Assembly (NCBI GenBank): GCA_022822725.1
Contig: JAJEAN010000007.1
Span: forward strand, 259,435 to 323,434
Direction: 5' to 3'
Source of the DNA: Candidatus Latescibacterota bacterium
GTDB taxonomy: Bacteria > JAAXHH01
DNA length: 64,000 nucleotides
Shown: in pieces, positions 52,125-59,853 of the stretch
Numbering within the stretch: the stretch's first letter is position 1
Layout: each line of letters opens with the position of its first letter
Program-made: the position numbers and the translations under genes
The notes under the pieces: generated by a model
Databases searched by the model: none
What the model was told of the DNA's origin: nothing
Seen by the model: the letters and a program-made list of their open reading frames with translations, nothing else

Positions 52125-52186
52125 GCCTCGTGAGTACTTCACCTCGTGAGTACTTCGCCTCGTGAGTACTTCGCCTCGTGAGAACC
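52125..52186. repeat. 16-bp tandem repeat, nearly four copies, in the TonB receptor leader
   Basis: Units at 52125, 52141, 52157 and 52173 (last one partial). On the - strand each reads as GAAGTACTCACGAGGC-like; each holds an ACGAGG box, and the copy nearest the ATG provides the Shine-Dalgarno about 8 nt upstream. Confidence 0.92.
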
Positions 52187-52194
52187 GGATTGAA

Positions 52195-52223
52195 AATCTG
52201 GATGGTTCGGTACGTCCTGTCAA
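52195..52223 (-). promoter_or_regulatory. Promoter of the TonB receptor
   Basis: TTGACA, 17-bp spacer, CAGATT on the - strand. The predicted transcript would include the whole 16-bp repeat array. Confidence 0.5.
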
Positions 52224-52407
52224 GTCCAACGTCGCCAACCTGTCCAGGCCAACGTAGACAGCGGAACCATGACTGCGCTATACATGCGCCGAACATGCGC
52301 CGAACCTGCGCCGATGGGCGGGAACGCTCCTTCGAAATCGCTTGTTGCCAGGAGCGAACGCCGGTATTTTCCGGCACGACATACCCAACCCGCAACCCGG
52401 AGAAGAG

Positions 52408-53358
52408 ATGACGATGAAGACGACCCGCGCAATACCTTTACTTTGCATGGCGGCGTTCCTGGCTTTCCCGCAAGAATCAGCCGCACAGGATCAGGAAGAC
52501 GAAAGCCGCAAAGGTTTCTATTTCGGCCTGCAGGCCGGGGTATCCGTGCCCGGGGACTACGCGTCCACGCGAACGAATACGAGCAGTGTTCCCACGAACT
52601 GCGACCAATGGCTTCCCGGCGAGACGTTGAACGATGGGACCAGCGTTCCCCTCCCGTTGTCCGAATGCTCGACCCGCACGTTTCCGGCAAGCCCCAACCT
52701 GTTCGATCTGGGATCGGGGGTCCTGGCGGGCGTCCAGGCCGGATATGCCCTGAAGGCTCTGCGCATCGAGGTCGAGTTATTCAGAAGAGGTCAGAGCGGA
52801 GCGCTCCTGCCGCTGATCATTCCGGGCGACGAGAAACAGGCGGAATTCGTGGAACGCAGCGAGAAGATCAGCGATTTCCGGTCGGATCACCTTTTTGCCA
52901 ATCTCTATTACGACTTCAGCGGTATGCTGTCGCCTGGAGCGACGCCATACCTGGGCGCGGGTATCGGCATGGCCCGGCAGCAGTTCTTCTATTCGGCCGT
53001 GTCAGTCCGAACGAACGACCGGGAGAGAATGCGGCAACTGGGGCGCAACAGCCACGCGGCCGGCCTGGCATCGCTCGCCGATGAATCGTTGTCGGACAGG
53101 ATATTGGCCTTCCAGTTTCTCGCCGGCGTGGATTACGCGGCGGGCAGTCGTATGTCTGCCGGACTGAAACTGCGGTACGGAAGGACCGGTGAGTTTCTGG
53201 ACGGGGATAACCCCTGGAGGCTGCTGCGGGGGCATGAGTCCACCGTGGGGCCGACACCGGCAACGGGATACGATATGCCCGTTCACTACCAGATCACGGG
53301 AGATGCATCCTATTTCTGGGGTATATCGCTGGGATTCCGGTATTACATCGGACGGTAG
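52408..53358 (+). CDS. Outer-membrane beta-barrel protein
   Basis: 316 residues. A signal peptide (KTTRAIPLLCMAAFLAFPQESAAQ, to about residue 26, read in parts) is followed by alternating barrel strands: GFYFGLQAGVSVPG, VLAGVQAGYAL, LFANLYYDFSG, TPYLGAGIGMARQQF and the terminal SLGFRYYIGR. Similar in style to P44/Msp2 or OmpW-like small porin or adhesin families; function unassigned. ATG 52408 has GGAG 5 nt upstream; a second ATG at 52414 would start at MKTTR. Divergent from the TonB receptor. Confidence 0.82.
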   Translation: MTMKTTRAIPLLCMAAFLAFPQESAAQDQEDESRKGFYFGLQAGVSVPGDYASTRTNTSSVPTNCDQWLPGETLNDGTSVPLPLSECSTRTFPASPNLFDLGSGVLAGVQAGYALKALRIEVELFRRGQSGALLPLIIPGDEKQAEFVERSEKISDFRSDHLFANLYYDFSGMLSPGATPYLGAGIGMARQQFFYSAVSVRTNDRERMRQLGRNSHAAGLASLADESLSDRILAFQFLAGVDYAAGSRMSAGLKLRYGRTGEFLDGDNPWRLLRGHESTVGPTPATGYDMPVHYQITGDASYFWGISLGFRYYIGR

Positions 53359-53461
53359 GGGCGAACGGACGCAATGCCCGGCTGGGTTGGAAAGGTGAGT
53401 CGATAGCTAGCTATTGCTGTCGACGGCCAGACATTTTCACGGAAGAAAACCTGATTCCAAC

Positions 53462-53500
53462 AAAAAAACGGGCGCCGGAACAACTTGCTCCGGCGCCCGT
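53462..53500 (-). terminator. Rho-independent terminator of the cold-shock gene
   Basis: A perfect 12-bp GC-rich stem (ACGGGCGCCGGA / TCCGGCGCCCGT, 9-nt loop) is followed on the - strand by seven T residues. It lies about 30 nt behind the stop at 53528. On the + strand the same stem may slow transcription from the OM protein gene. Confidence 0.9.
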
Positions 53501-53527
53501 ATCATTTCGTCGGGGATTTATACCGCT

Positions 53528-53728
53528 TTACTGCTTTACGACGTTTGCGGCCTGGAATCCCTTGGGCCCTTCCGTGATATCGAACTCGACCGCGTCACCT
53601 TCCGACAGGGACTTGAATCCCTCTCCCTGGATCGCGGAGTAGTGGACGAAGACGTCATCGCCACCATCGTGCTCGATAAAACCGTAGCCCTTGTGGTCGT
53701 TGAACCACTTTACTTTACCGACTGCCAA
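53528..53728 (-). CDS. Cold-shock domain protein (CspA family)
   Basis: 66 residues, one OB-fold cold-shock domain. RNA-binding motifs RNP1 (KGYGFIEHD, near residue 13) and RNP2 (DVFVHYSAI, near 25) are intact. Acts as an RNA chaperone and possible antiterminator. It has its own promoter at 53853-53882, a leader of about 115 nt and a strong terminator, so it is a single-gene unit. Csp leaders often regulate expression by temperature-dependent folding; this one is of suitable length, but I did not derive a structure. Confidence 0.96.
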   Translation of the reverse strand: MAVGKVKWFNDHKGYGFIEHDGGDDVFVHYSAIQGEGFKSLSEGDAVEFDITEGPKGFQAANVVKQ

Positions 53729-53852
53729 TATTGCTCACCACCTTTCAGGCATGTATAGATACATCTACAACGAAGTCCCTGTTCGACTTTCGACCCGCAT
53801 ATAGAAAAACGGCAGGACCGTTGGTTCTGATCCGTGCCGCATCGTTTTTTGT

Positions 53853-53882
53853 ATTATACGATCATGCAGGAGACAGAGACAA
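53853..53882 (-). promoter_or_regulatory. Promoter of the cold-shock gene
   Basis: TTGTCT, 18-bp spacer, perfect TATAAT on the - strand. The predicted leader before ATG 53728 is about 115 nt. Confidence 0.6.
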
Positions 53883-53985
53883 ATCCTGATAACCAATAAA
53901 TCATAACATCCGGAAAAGTCAACACTTTTTTATTGTCGTACAGATTGTTGCGACAGATCGATCACCCTTCGGCTTGCCCGCCCGT

Positions 53986-55635
53986 TTAGCCATCCACCTG
54001 CCTTACCCGAGCCTCCATCAGCAGCCAGGCATCGGGGTCGACCAGGACTTCGCGGGGTGCTGCGTCCAGTTTGAAGCGAAATTCGTGCGACCGCTCGCGA
54101 AGCTCGACCTGCCGGCGTTCCTGCCGGTCTCCCGCCACGAAGGCGAGGGTTACGGGCAGCCTGAAGGACTCCTGAGTCTGCGTCTGACGCAGATGTACCG
54201 ATACCTCGTCGCGCTGTTCGTCCCAGGACCAGGTCACCTCGACCACGGGGTGGCCCGCACGATAGATCCACTGGTCGAAGAACCACCCCAGGTCTTCTCC
54301 GAGCCGGGTCTCCATTACTGACTGGAAATCCCGGGTCAGCACGGTCTGGTCACGGAACCTGGCGTAGAAATCCCGAATGCCCTCGAAGAAGGCCTCGTCG
54401 CCCATCAGGCCCCTGAGCATGTGGAGCACCAGCCCGCCCTTGCTGTAGTTGTAGGCGTTCAGCAGATCGAACAGGTTGGTGATGCCCGGATTGTAAATGG
54501 GCGCAGGCGCGCGGCGGTTCGTGTCGATAACCCGGGATCGGCTTCGTGCCATCATTTCGTGAAACCGCTCGTCGCCGTCGGCTTCTTCAAAAAACAGGGC
54601 GCCGAAGTAGGTGGCGAACCCTTCACTGAGCCACAGGTGGTGCCAGTCGGATTCGGTCACCGAGTCGCCGAACCACTGGTGGGCGATTTCGTGGGCGACC
54701 ACGGCTTCGTTCCGCCTGGTGCCCGTTATGCTGTGTTCCGAAAAGAAGATGGCGCTGGCGTTTTCCATGCCGCCGAACCGTGTGGATGACTGCACCAGCG
54801 CGAGTTTCGCGTAGGGATAGGGTCCGATCAGCTCGGTGTAGAAGGCCAGCATGTCCGTGGACCGGTCAAAATCCGTTGTGCCCGCGTCCCGGTCGCCGGG
54901 GAACAGGTAGTACGAAACGGGGATCCCCCGCCAGGACCCCGGCCGGACGATGGAGAAACGGGCTGCTCCGACCACCATGCAGTACGTGGGAATGGGCGCG
55001 TCAGTCTTCCAGTGTGTTCGCTTGCGTTCCGGCGAGACGGCGGTCGACTCCAGCATCCGCCCATTGGCCACGACGTCGAAGGCCGCGGGCGCGGTGACGA
55101 TGAATTCGACCGTGGCCTTGTCATAGGGGTGGTCCACCCCGGGGAACCAGTGGCGCGCCCGGTTCGGCCAGTTGTCCGCGAAGACCGACCGGTCGCCGAA
55201 CTTGTTCGGCTGAATGAACAGCCCGTCCACGGGTTCGCCGCCATACGAGACAATCACCGTGACCGTGTCGCCCTCCGCGTAGCTTTCCTCGAATGTTACG
55301 CTCAGACGGTGGTCGCTGTGCGCAAAAGGCGCGCTCTTCCCGCCGACCGTAACCCGGTCCACGGTGAGTGGGCCCAGGTCGAGGGGCAGGACGTCCCGGC
55401 CGCCGGCCAGCATCTCCGCCAGGATCGTGGTCTCGCCCTGGATGGCCCGGCCTGTTTCGCCGATCTCCAGCTGGATCCGGTAATGGAGGATGTCCACGTC
55501 GTCCATGCGGGGGTATCCGTCGTTGGCCACGGCTGTGCCGGTGGTCAGGCCCAGAACGAGCAGCACTGCCACCGGAGTGTGGCCGAAGACGAGCAGCGCC
55601 GTCGCGGCGGTCCACTTGCTGATCTGTTTTTTCAA
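53986..55635 (-). CDS. M1-family zinc aminopeptidase, exported
   Basis: 549 residues. The exopeptidase motif GGMEN lies in RFGGMENASAIFF, and the zinc site HExxH is in VAHEIAHQWFGD with the third ligand Glu in LWLSEGFATYFG, all typical of M1 (gluzincin) enzymes. The C-terminal ERAP-like domain is absent, so it is a short M1 form. Start: TTG 55635, preceded by AAGGAGG at 8 nt. This gives a Lys-rich N-terminus and a hydrophobic signal peptide ending near TAVAND; upstream ATGs at 55695 and 55674 lack this. Trims N-terminal residues from peptides in the periplasm. Confidence 0.9.
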   Translation of the reverse strand: MKKQISKWTAATALLVFGHTPVAVLLVLGLTTGTAVANDGYPRMDDVDILHYRIQLEIGETGRAIQGETTILAEMLAGGRDVLPLDLGPLTVDRVTVGGKSAPFAHSDHRLSVTFEESYAEGDTVTVIVSYGGEPVDGLFIQPNKFGDRSVFADNWPNRARHWFPGVDHPYDKATVEFIVTAPAAFDVVANGRMLESTAVSPERKRTHWKTDAPIPTYCMVVGAARFSIVRPGSWRGIPVSYYLFPGDRDAGTTDFDRSTDMLAFYTELIGPYPYAKLALVQSSTRFGGMENASAIFFSEHSITGTRRNEAVVAHEIAHQWFGDSVTESDWHHLWLSEGFATYFGALFFEEADGDERFHEMMARSRSRVIDTNRRAPAPIYNPGITNLFDLLNAYNYSKGGLVLHMLRGLMGDEAFFEGIRDFYARFRDQTVLTRDFQSVMETRLGEDLGWFFDQWIYRAGHPVVEVTWSWDEQRDEVSVHLRQTQTQESFRLPVTLAFVAGDRQERRQVELRERSHEFRFKLDAAPREVLVDPDAWLLMEARVRQVDG

Positions 55636-55718
55636 GCTATGTTCCTCCTTGACACGTTCCGCGGTCCGTCCCATATATTCTCCGGACAATTCCACCTCAA
55701 TCGACAGAATGGACAGCC

Positions 55719-56498
55719 ATGGTCCGTCTGACCGCCGACGACATCCGATTTTTCGCCCGCGAAGGCTACCTGATCAAGCGCGGCGTCCTCGATCCAGTGC
55801 TGATGTCCCGGGGCAGGGAACGCATGTGGAACAACCTGCCGCCGCCCCTTGAGCGTGACAATCCCGAGACCTGGATCGGTCCTTTCCCCGAGCCGGTAGA
55901 CGACAAGTCATCCCACCGCCACAATTTCATGTGGAAGTACCGAAAACCGGGCGAGGAGGACTGGATGGTCCGCCTCCTTGCCACCGATCCTTCCGTGATG
56001 GGCATGGCGGAGCAGTTGCTCGGTGAAGGCAAGCTGGTCGAACCGGACCGGATCCGCGGTATTTACTGTGTCCTGCCCGAAGGCGATGCGCCGCCCCGTC
56101 CCATGGGTTGCCACGTGGACGCCCATCCCTTTCACGTCGGCGTCGTGGGGTATATCGACGACGTGGATCCCGGCGGTGGCGGATTCACCGTATGGCCGGG
56201 CAGCCACCGGGTTTTCTATCCGGATTTCACCCGGCGCTACCTTTTCGACAATACGCCTGAATACCTGGCCCACAGGGACGAAGTGAACCGGAAGCCCTGC
56301 ATGGACTGCCACGGCAAGGCCGGCGACATCGTGTTCTGGCACCACCGCATTGGCCACTCTGTCGGCCACAACCGTACCGGCCGGATCCGCCAGGCGGTCC
56401 TCTACGACTACAAGCGGGCCGACCTGGACGAGAACGCGCCTCCCGGCGACGACATGTGGGTGGACTGGCCCGGCGTCCGTGCCGTGCTGGCACCATGA
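55719..56498 (+). CDS. Phytanoyl-CoA dioxygenase (PhyH)-family protein
   Basis: 259 residues. The iron triad is HVD in GCHVDAHPFHVGVV (near residue 130) and the distal His in WHHRIGHSVGHNRTGRIRQ (near 212), with Arg for 2-oxoglutarate. N-terminal FAREGYLIKRGVLD is the usual entry. The third PhyH protein of the window, not closely similar to the others by eye. The last 46 bp, including the stop codon, are duplicated perfectly behind it. Divergent from the M1 gene and convergent with mtnP. Confidence 0.87.
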   Translation: MVRLTADDIRFFAREGYLIKRGVLDPVLMSRGRERMWNNLPPPLERDNPETWIGPFPEPVDDKSSHRHNFMWKYRKPGEEDWMVRLLATDPSVMGMAEQLLGEGKLVEPDRIRGIYCVLPEGDAPPRPMGCHVDAHPFHVGVVGYIDDVDPGGGGFTVWPGSHRVFYPDFTRRYLFDNTPEYLAHRDEVNRKPCMDCHGKAGDIVFWHHRIGHSVGHNRTGRIRQAVLYDYKRADLDENAPPGDDMWVDWPGVRAVLAP

Positions 56499-56542
56499 CA
56501 TGTGGGTGGACTGGCCCGGCGTCCGTGCCGTGCTGGCACCAT
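56451..56542. repeat. Perfect 46-bp tandem duplication of a gene's 3' end
   Basis: Units 56451-56496 and 56497-56542 are identical. The first encodes the last 15 residues of the PhyH protein and the first base of its stop. The second copy reads as an untranslated echo of the same C-terminus. Confidence 0.97.
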
Positions 56543-56560
56543 GACAAATCCAGATACACC

Positions 56561-57424
56561 CTACTCGAAATAGCGGCCCACGATCGGCCACAGCTTCTCC
56601 AGCGTGCCGGCGGGCACCGAGTCGCGGTCGGAAACGATGGCGTTGGCCAGCGCGTTGTGACAGCGGCATGTGCTGTCCAGCGGAATGGCCGGCACGACGT
56701 GGCGTATGACCTGGCGCGCGTGTTCCACGTTCGCGTGCAGATTCTCGATGATCATATCGACCGTGACGGAGTCGTGTTCCTCGTGCCAGCAGTCGTAGTC
56801 GGTGGAACACGCGATGGCGGCGTAGCAGATCTCCGCCTCCCGGGCCAGCTTGGCTTCCGGCGCCGCCGTCATGCCAATGACCGAAAACCCCCAGTTCCGG
56901 TAGACGTTCGACTCGGCTTTGGTCGAGAACTGGGGCCCTTCCATGCAGAGATAGGTGCCGCCGTCGTGCACGGTCAGCCCCGTCGATTCGGCGCCGCTGA
57001 CGAGCAACCGTCGCAGCGGTTCGCAAAACGGCTCGCCAAGGCCGACGTGCGCCACGAGGCCGTCGCCGAAAAAGCTCGTCGCGCGGTGCCGGGTATGGTC
57101 GTACAACTGGTCCGGTATGACGAAGTCCAGCGGACGTATGTGCTCCTGCAGGCTGCCCACGGCGCTGACAGAGAGAATCCACCGGACCCCAAGCGTCTTC
57201 AGCGCGAAGATGTTCGCCCGCACGTTGATTTCGGACGGCCCCAGGCGATGGCCCCGGCCGTGGCGGGCCAGGAATGCCACGCGCCGGCCCTCGAGGTTGC
57301 CGGTAACGATGGCGTCGCTGGGGTCTCCGAAGGGGGTGTCGGGCCGCACCTCCTCGAGATCCGTAAGCCCTTCCATTCCGTAGAACCCCGTGCCGCCGAT
57401 GACCGCGATCTGTGCTTCGGGCAT
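56561..57424 (-). CDS. mtnP: S-methyl-5'-thioadenosine phosphorylase
   Basis: 287 residues, trimeric MTAP type. The phosphate-binding IGGTGFYG is at the N-terminus, FLARHGRGHRLGPSEINVRANIFALK near residue 52 (read in parts), TYLCMEGPQFSTKAES near 158 and IGMTAAPEAKLARE near 185. The Asp of STDYDCWHEEHD identifies purine specificity for adenine. It splits methylthioadenosine for methionine salvage. A GGAGGA box lies 8 nt before the ATG. Convergent with the PhyH gene and divergent from the nuo operon. Confidence 0.94.
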   Translation of the reverse strand: MPEAQIAVIGGTGFYGMEGLTDLEEVRPDTPFGDPSDAIVTGNLEGRRVAFLARHGRGHRLGPSEINVRANIFALKTLGVRWILSVSAVGSLQEHIRPLDFVIPDQLYDHTRHRATSFFGDGLVAHVGLGEPFCEPLRRLLVSGAESTGLTVHDGGTYLCMEGPQFSTKAESNVYRNWGFSVIGMTAAPEAKLAREAEICYAAIACSTDYDCWHEEHDSVTVDMIIENLHANVEHARQVIRHVVPAIPLDSTCRCHNALANAIVSDRDSVPAGTLEKLWPIVGRYFE

Positions 57425-57780
57425 TGCCTGTTCCTCCTGGTGTTCCGTTGCGCGTCTCCGCGATGTCCCATGGAGCTCCCGCAGACCTGGTTCGGATCCC
57501 GTGCCGCGATGATCCGGCCGGGAAAACCGCCTGGAAAGGAATAAGATGAGAAAGCGCCGGGCGGGGCGTCAAGGAACATCTTCGAAGGTCATTCCACAGG
57601 TTCCATCCTGCGTGTTCCACGGGTACCGGCGCGGGTCGCCGGGTGGCCTCGGAAATAAAAATGATTAGTCCTTGACAACGCCCCCCGGCGGTATATCTTG
57701 ATCGGCGAGTTCAAGGATAGATGTACCAGGAAGCCGCGTTCCGTCGACTGATCTGTCTGTACACCCTGTAACTCGGTTCA
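57425..57780. other. Divergent leader between mtnP and nuoA
   Basis: 356 bp. It holds the mtnP Shine-Dalgarno at its left edge and the predicted nuo promoter at 57672-57699. No RNA gene or small ORF was supported in the rest. Confidence 0.6.
57672..57699 (+). promoter_or_regulatory. Promoter of the nuo operon
   Basis: A perfect TTGACA, 16-bp GC-rich spacer, TATCTT. It would give a leader of about 75 nt before nuoA. Confidence 0.55.
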
Positions 57781-58131
57781 ATGTCATACCTTCCCCTGAT
57801 CCTGCTCGTCATACTCGTACTGATCGTCGCGGCCGTAATCGTTACCCTTTCCTCTTTTATCGGTAGAAAAAAGACCAGCGCGTCCAAGCTCGCCCCTTAC
57901 GAATGCGGCGTTCCGCTGAAAGATTCCGCGCGAAAGAACTTTTCCGTCAAGTTCTACCTGATCGCCATACTTTTCATCCTTTTCGACGTGGAGATCATTT
58001 ACCTCTACCCATGGGCCGTCGTTTATGGCGATCTTCAGTTATACGGCGCCGCGGCCATGGGGGTGTTCTTCCTGCTGCTCGTCATTGGATTCCTGTACGA
58101 ATGGAAACGGGGAGCCCTGGAATGGGATTAG
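57781..58131 (+). CDS. nuoA: NADH-quinone oxidoreductase subunit A
   Basis: 116 residues, three transmembrane helices (about 5-25, 60-80, 88-108). The conserved YECGVPL and [14 protein letters not shown] identify NuoA, a membrane subunit near the quinone site of complex I. First gene of the operon; it overlaps nuoB by 10 nt. Confidence 0.96.
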   Translation: MSYLPLILLVILVLIVAAVIVTLSSFIGRKKTSASKLAPYECGVPLKDSARKNFSVKFYLIAILFILFDVEIIYLYPWAVVYGDLQLYGAAAMGVFFLLLVIGFLYEWKRGALEWD

Positions 58132-58592
58132 AAGACCAGCTGCAGGAAAACGTCATGACCACCAAGGTCGACGCGATGGTCGGCTGGGCCCGGAAGAACT
58201 CGCTCTGGCCCATGCCCTTCGGCACCGCGTGCTGCGCCATCGAACTCATGGCGACCCTCGCCTCCCGATTCGACCTGGCCCGCTTCGGGGCCGAAGCCAT
58301 CCGGTTTTCCCCCCGCCAGTCCGATCTGCTGGTCGTTTCCGGGCGGGTATCCATCAAGATGATGCCCGTGTTGAAGAAGATCTACGACCAGATGCCGGAG
58401 CCCAAGTGGGTCATTTCCATGGGGGCCTGCGCCTCGTCGGGCGGCGTCTTCAATACCTATACGCTGGTCCAGGGCGTGGACCAGTACATCCCGGTGGACG
58501 TGTATATACCCGGTTGTCCACCCAGACCTGAGAACGTCATCCAGGCGTTGATTAAGATCCAGGAGAAAGTCGCCCAGGCTAAAGCAAACTGA
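58122..58592 (+). CDS. nuoB: NADH-quinone oxidoreductase subunit B
   Basis: 156 residues. Carries the terminal [4Fe-4S] cluster N2: Cys pair in FGTACCAIE, Cys in GACASSGG and Cys in PGCPPRPE. It hands electrons to quinone. ATG 58122 has GGGGAG 8 nt upstream and overlaps nuoA by 10 nt. The stop overlaps the pyrE start by one base (TGATG), indicating coupled translation. Confidence 0.96.
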   Translation: MGLEDQLQENVMTTKVDAMVGWARKNSLWPMPFGTACCAIELMATLASRFDLARFGAEAIRFSPRQSDLLVVSGRVSIKMMPVLKKIYDQMPEPKWVISMGACASSGGVFNTYTLVQGVDQYIPVDVYIPGCPPRPENVIQALIKIQEKVAQAKAN

Positions 58593-59233
58593 TGAACAGA
58601 AAAACCATCGCAGAGCTTCTGCTCGACATCAAAGCCGTCACCATCAACGTCGAAGCGCCCTACCATTACAGTTCCGGTATCATCTCCCCGATATATTGCG
58701 ATAACAGGCTCATCATATCCTGCCTGGAAGAGCGCAAGGTGATCATCGACACCTTTCTCGAGATCATCGAAACGCTCGACACGGCCCCGGACGTCATCGC
58801 GGGTACGGCGACGGCCGCCATTCCCTTCGCCGCGTGGGTATCCAGCCGCCTGGATCTGCCGATGGTCTACGCGCGGTCCGGCCAGAAGGGATACGGCAAG
58901 GAACACCGGGTCGAAGGCATCCTGACAGCCGGCCAGAAGGTGCTGTTCACCGAAGACCTGGTCACCACGGGGGGAGGCGTCCTGAAGGCCGCCGAAGACG
59001 TGGTCAAATTCGACGTGGACGTAATCGGTGTGGTCACCATTTTCGAATACGGCCTGCCCGCCGCCACCGAGGGATTCCAGCATGCCGGCCTGCCGAAATG
59101 GAGCATGGCGGATTTCGTGACCGTCCTGGACGTCATGAGCGAACGGGGCGAGCTTACGGACGACGACCGGGAGATCGCCATGGACTGGCAGTCGGACCCG
59201 CGCGGCTGGGGCGGCAAGACGGGGTTCGAGTAA
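58592..59233 (+). CDS. pyrE: Orotate phosphoribosyltransferase, inserted in the nuo operon
   Basis: 213 residues. The PRPP-binding loop is VLFTEDLVTTGGGVLKAA (near residue 113), with SGIISPIYCDNR near 29 and the flexible loop SGQKGYGKEHRVEG near 100. Makes orotidine 5'-phosphate in pyrimidine synthesis. Placement between nuoB and nuoC with a one-base overlap upstream and zero gap downstream is unusual; it links a pyrimidine enzyme to respiratory chain expression. The C-terminal extension past residue 190 (DWQSDPRGWGGKTGFE) is longer than the minimal enzyme. Confidence 0.93.
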   Translation: MNRKTIAELLLDIKAVTINVEAPYHYSSGIISPIYCDNRLIISCLEERKVIIDTFLEIIETLDTAPDVIAGTATAAIPFAAWVSSRLDLPMVYARSGQKGYGKEHRVEGILTAGQKVLFTEDLVTTGGGVLKAAEDVVKFDVDVIGVVTIFEYGLPAATEGFQHAGLPKWSMADFVTVLDVMSERGELTDDDREIAMDWQSDPRGWGGKTGFE

Positions 59234-59791
59234 ATGGGGAATGAAGTGGAAAACCACGAGGAACACCGGGCCGAAGGCGTTGGTCAGCATGGACGGTCCG
59301 GATCCGAACCGGGCAACGTCACGACGCGCATCCGGGCCCGATACGGCGACGCGGCGGTTCGCGGCGGCAACGCGGTGGGGTGCGAAAGCGTCATCGCCGA
59401 GCGGGATACGCACCTTCCGTTCATGACCTTCCTCAAAGACGACCCGGAACTTTCCTTCGACTATCTCGTCGACGTGACCGCCGTGGACCGTTTGCAGCTG
59501 GACGAAGAAATCCGGTTCGCCGTGGTCTACCAGCTTTATTCCTATAAACACAACCGCCGGTTCAGCGTCAGTGTGCCCGTTCCGGAGGCGGACCCCTGGA
59601 TCGGATCGGTCGTGTCCGTCTGGCCGGGCGCCAACTGGCTGGAGCGTGAAGTGTACGACATGTACGGGATCGTCTTCGAAGGTCATCCGGACCTGCGAAG
59701 GATCCTGATGCCCGACGATTTCGGTTCCCACCCCTTGAGAAAAGACTATCCCCTGCACGGCAAGGGGGAACGGGACAACTTCGTATTCTAG
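59234..59791 (+). CDS. nuoC: NADH-quinone oxidoreductase subunit C
   Basis: 185 residues, 30-kDa subunit of the peripheral arm. The C-terminal signature EREVYDMYGIVFEGHPDLRRILMPDDF, followed by HPLRKDYPL, is clear (residues about 134-170, read in parts). The first ~30 residues are hydrophilic and not conserved. The ATG directly follows the pyrE stop. Confidence 0.95.
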   Translation: MGNEVENHEEHRAEGVGQHGRSGSEPGNVTTRIRARYGDAAVRGGNAVGCESVIAERDTHLPFMTFLKDDPELSFDYLVDVTAVDRLQLDEEIRFAVVYQLYSYKHNRRFSVSVPVPEADPWIGSVVSVWPGANWLEREVYDMYGIVFEGHPDLRRILMPDDFGSHPLRKDYPLHGKGERDNFVF

Positions 59792-59853
59792 CGTTCGTTC
59801 ATACATGACAGGACGGCCGGGTCGGACGGACCGGACCACTGGAAGCACGCAGC

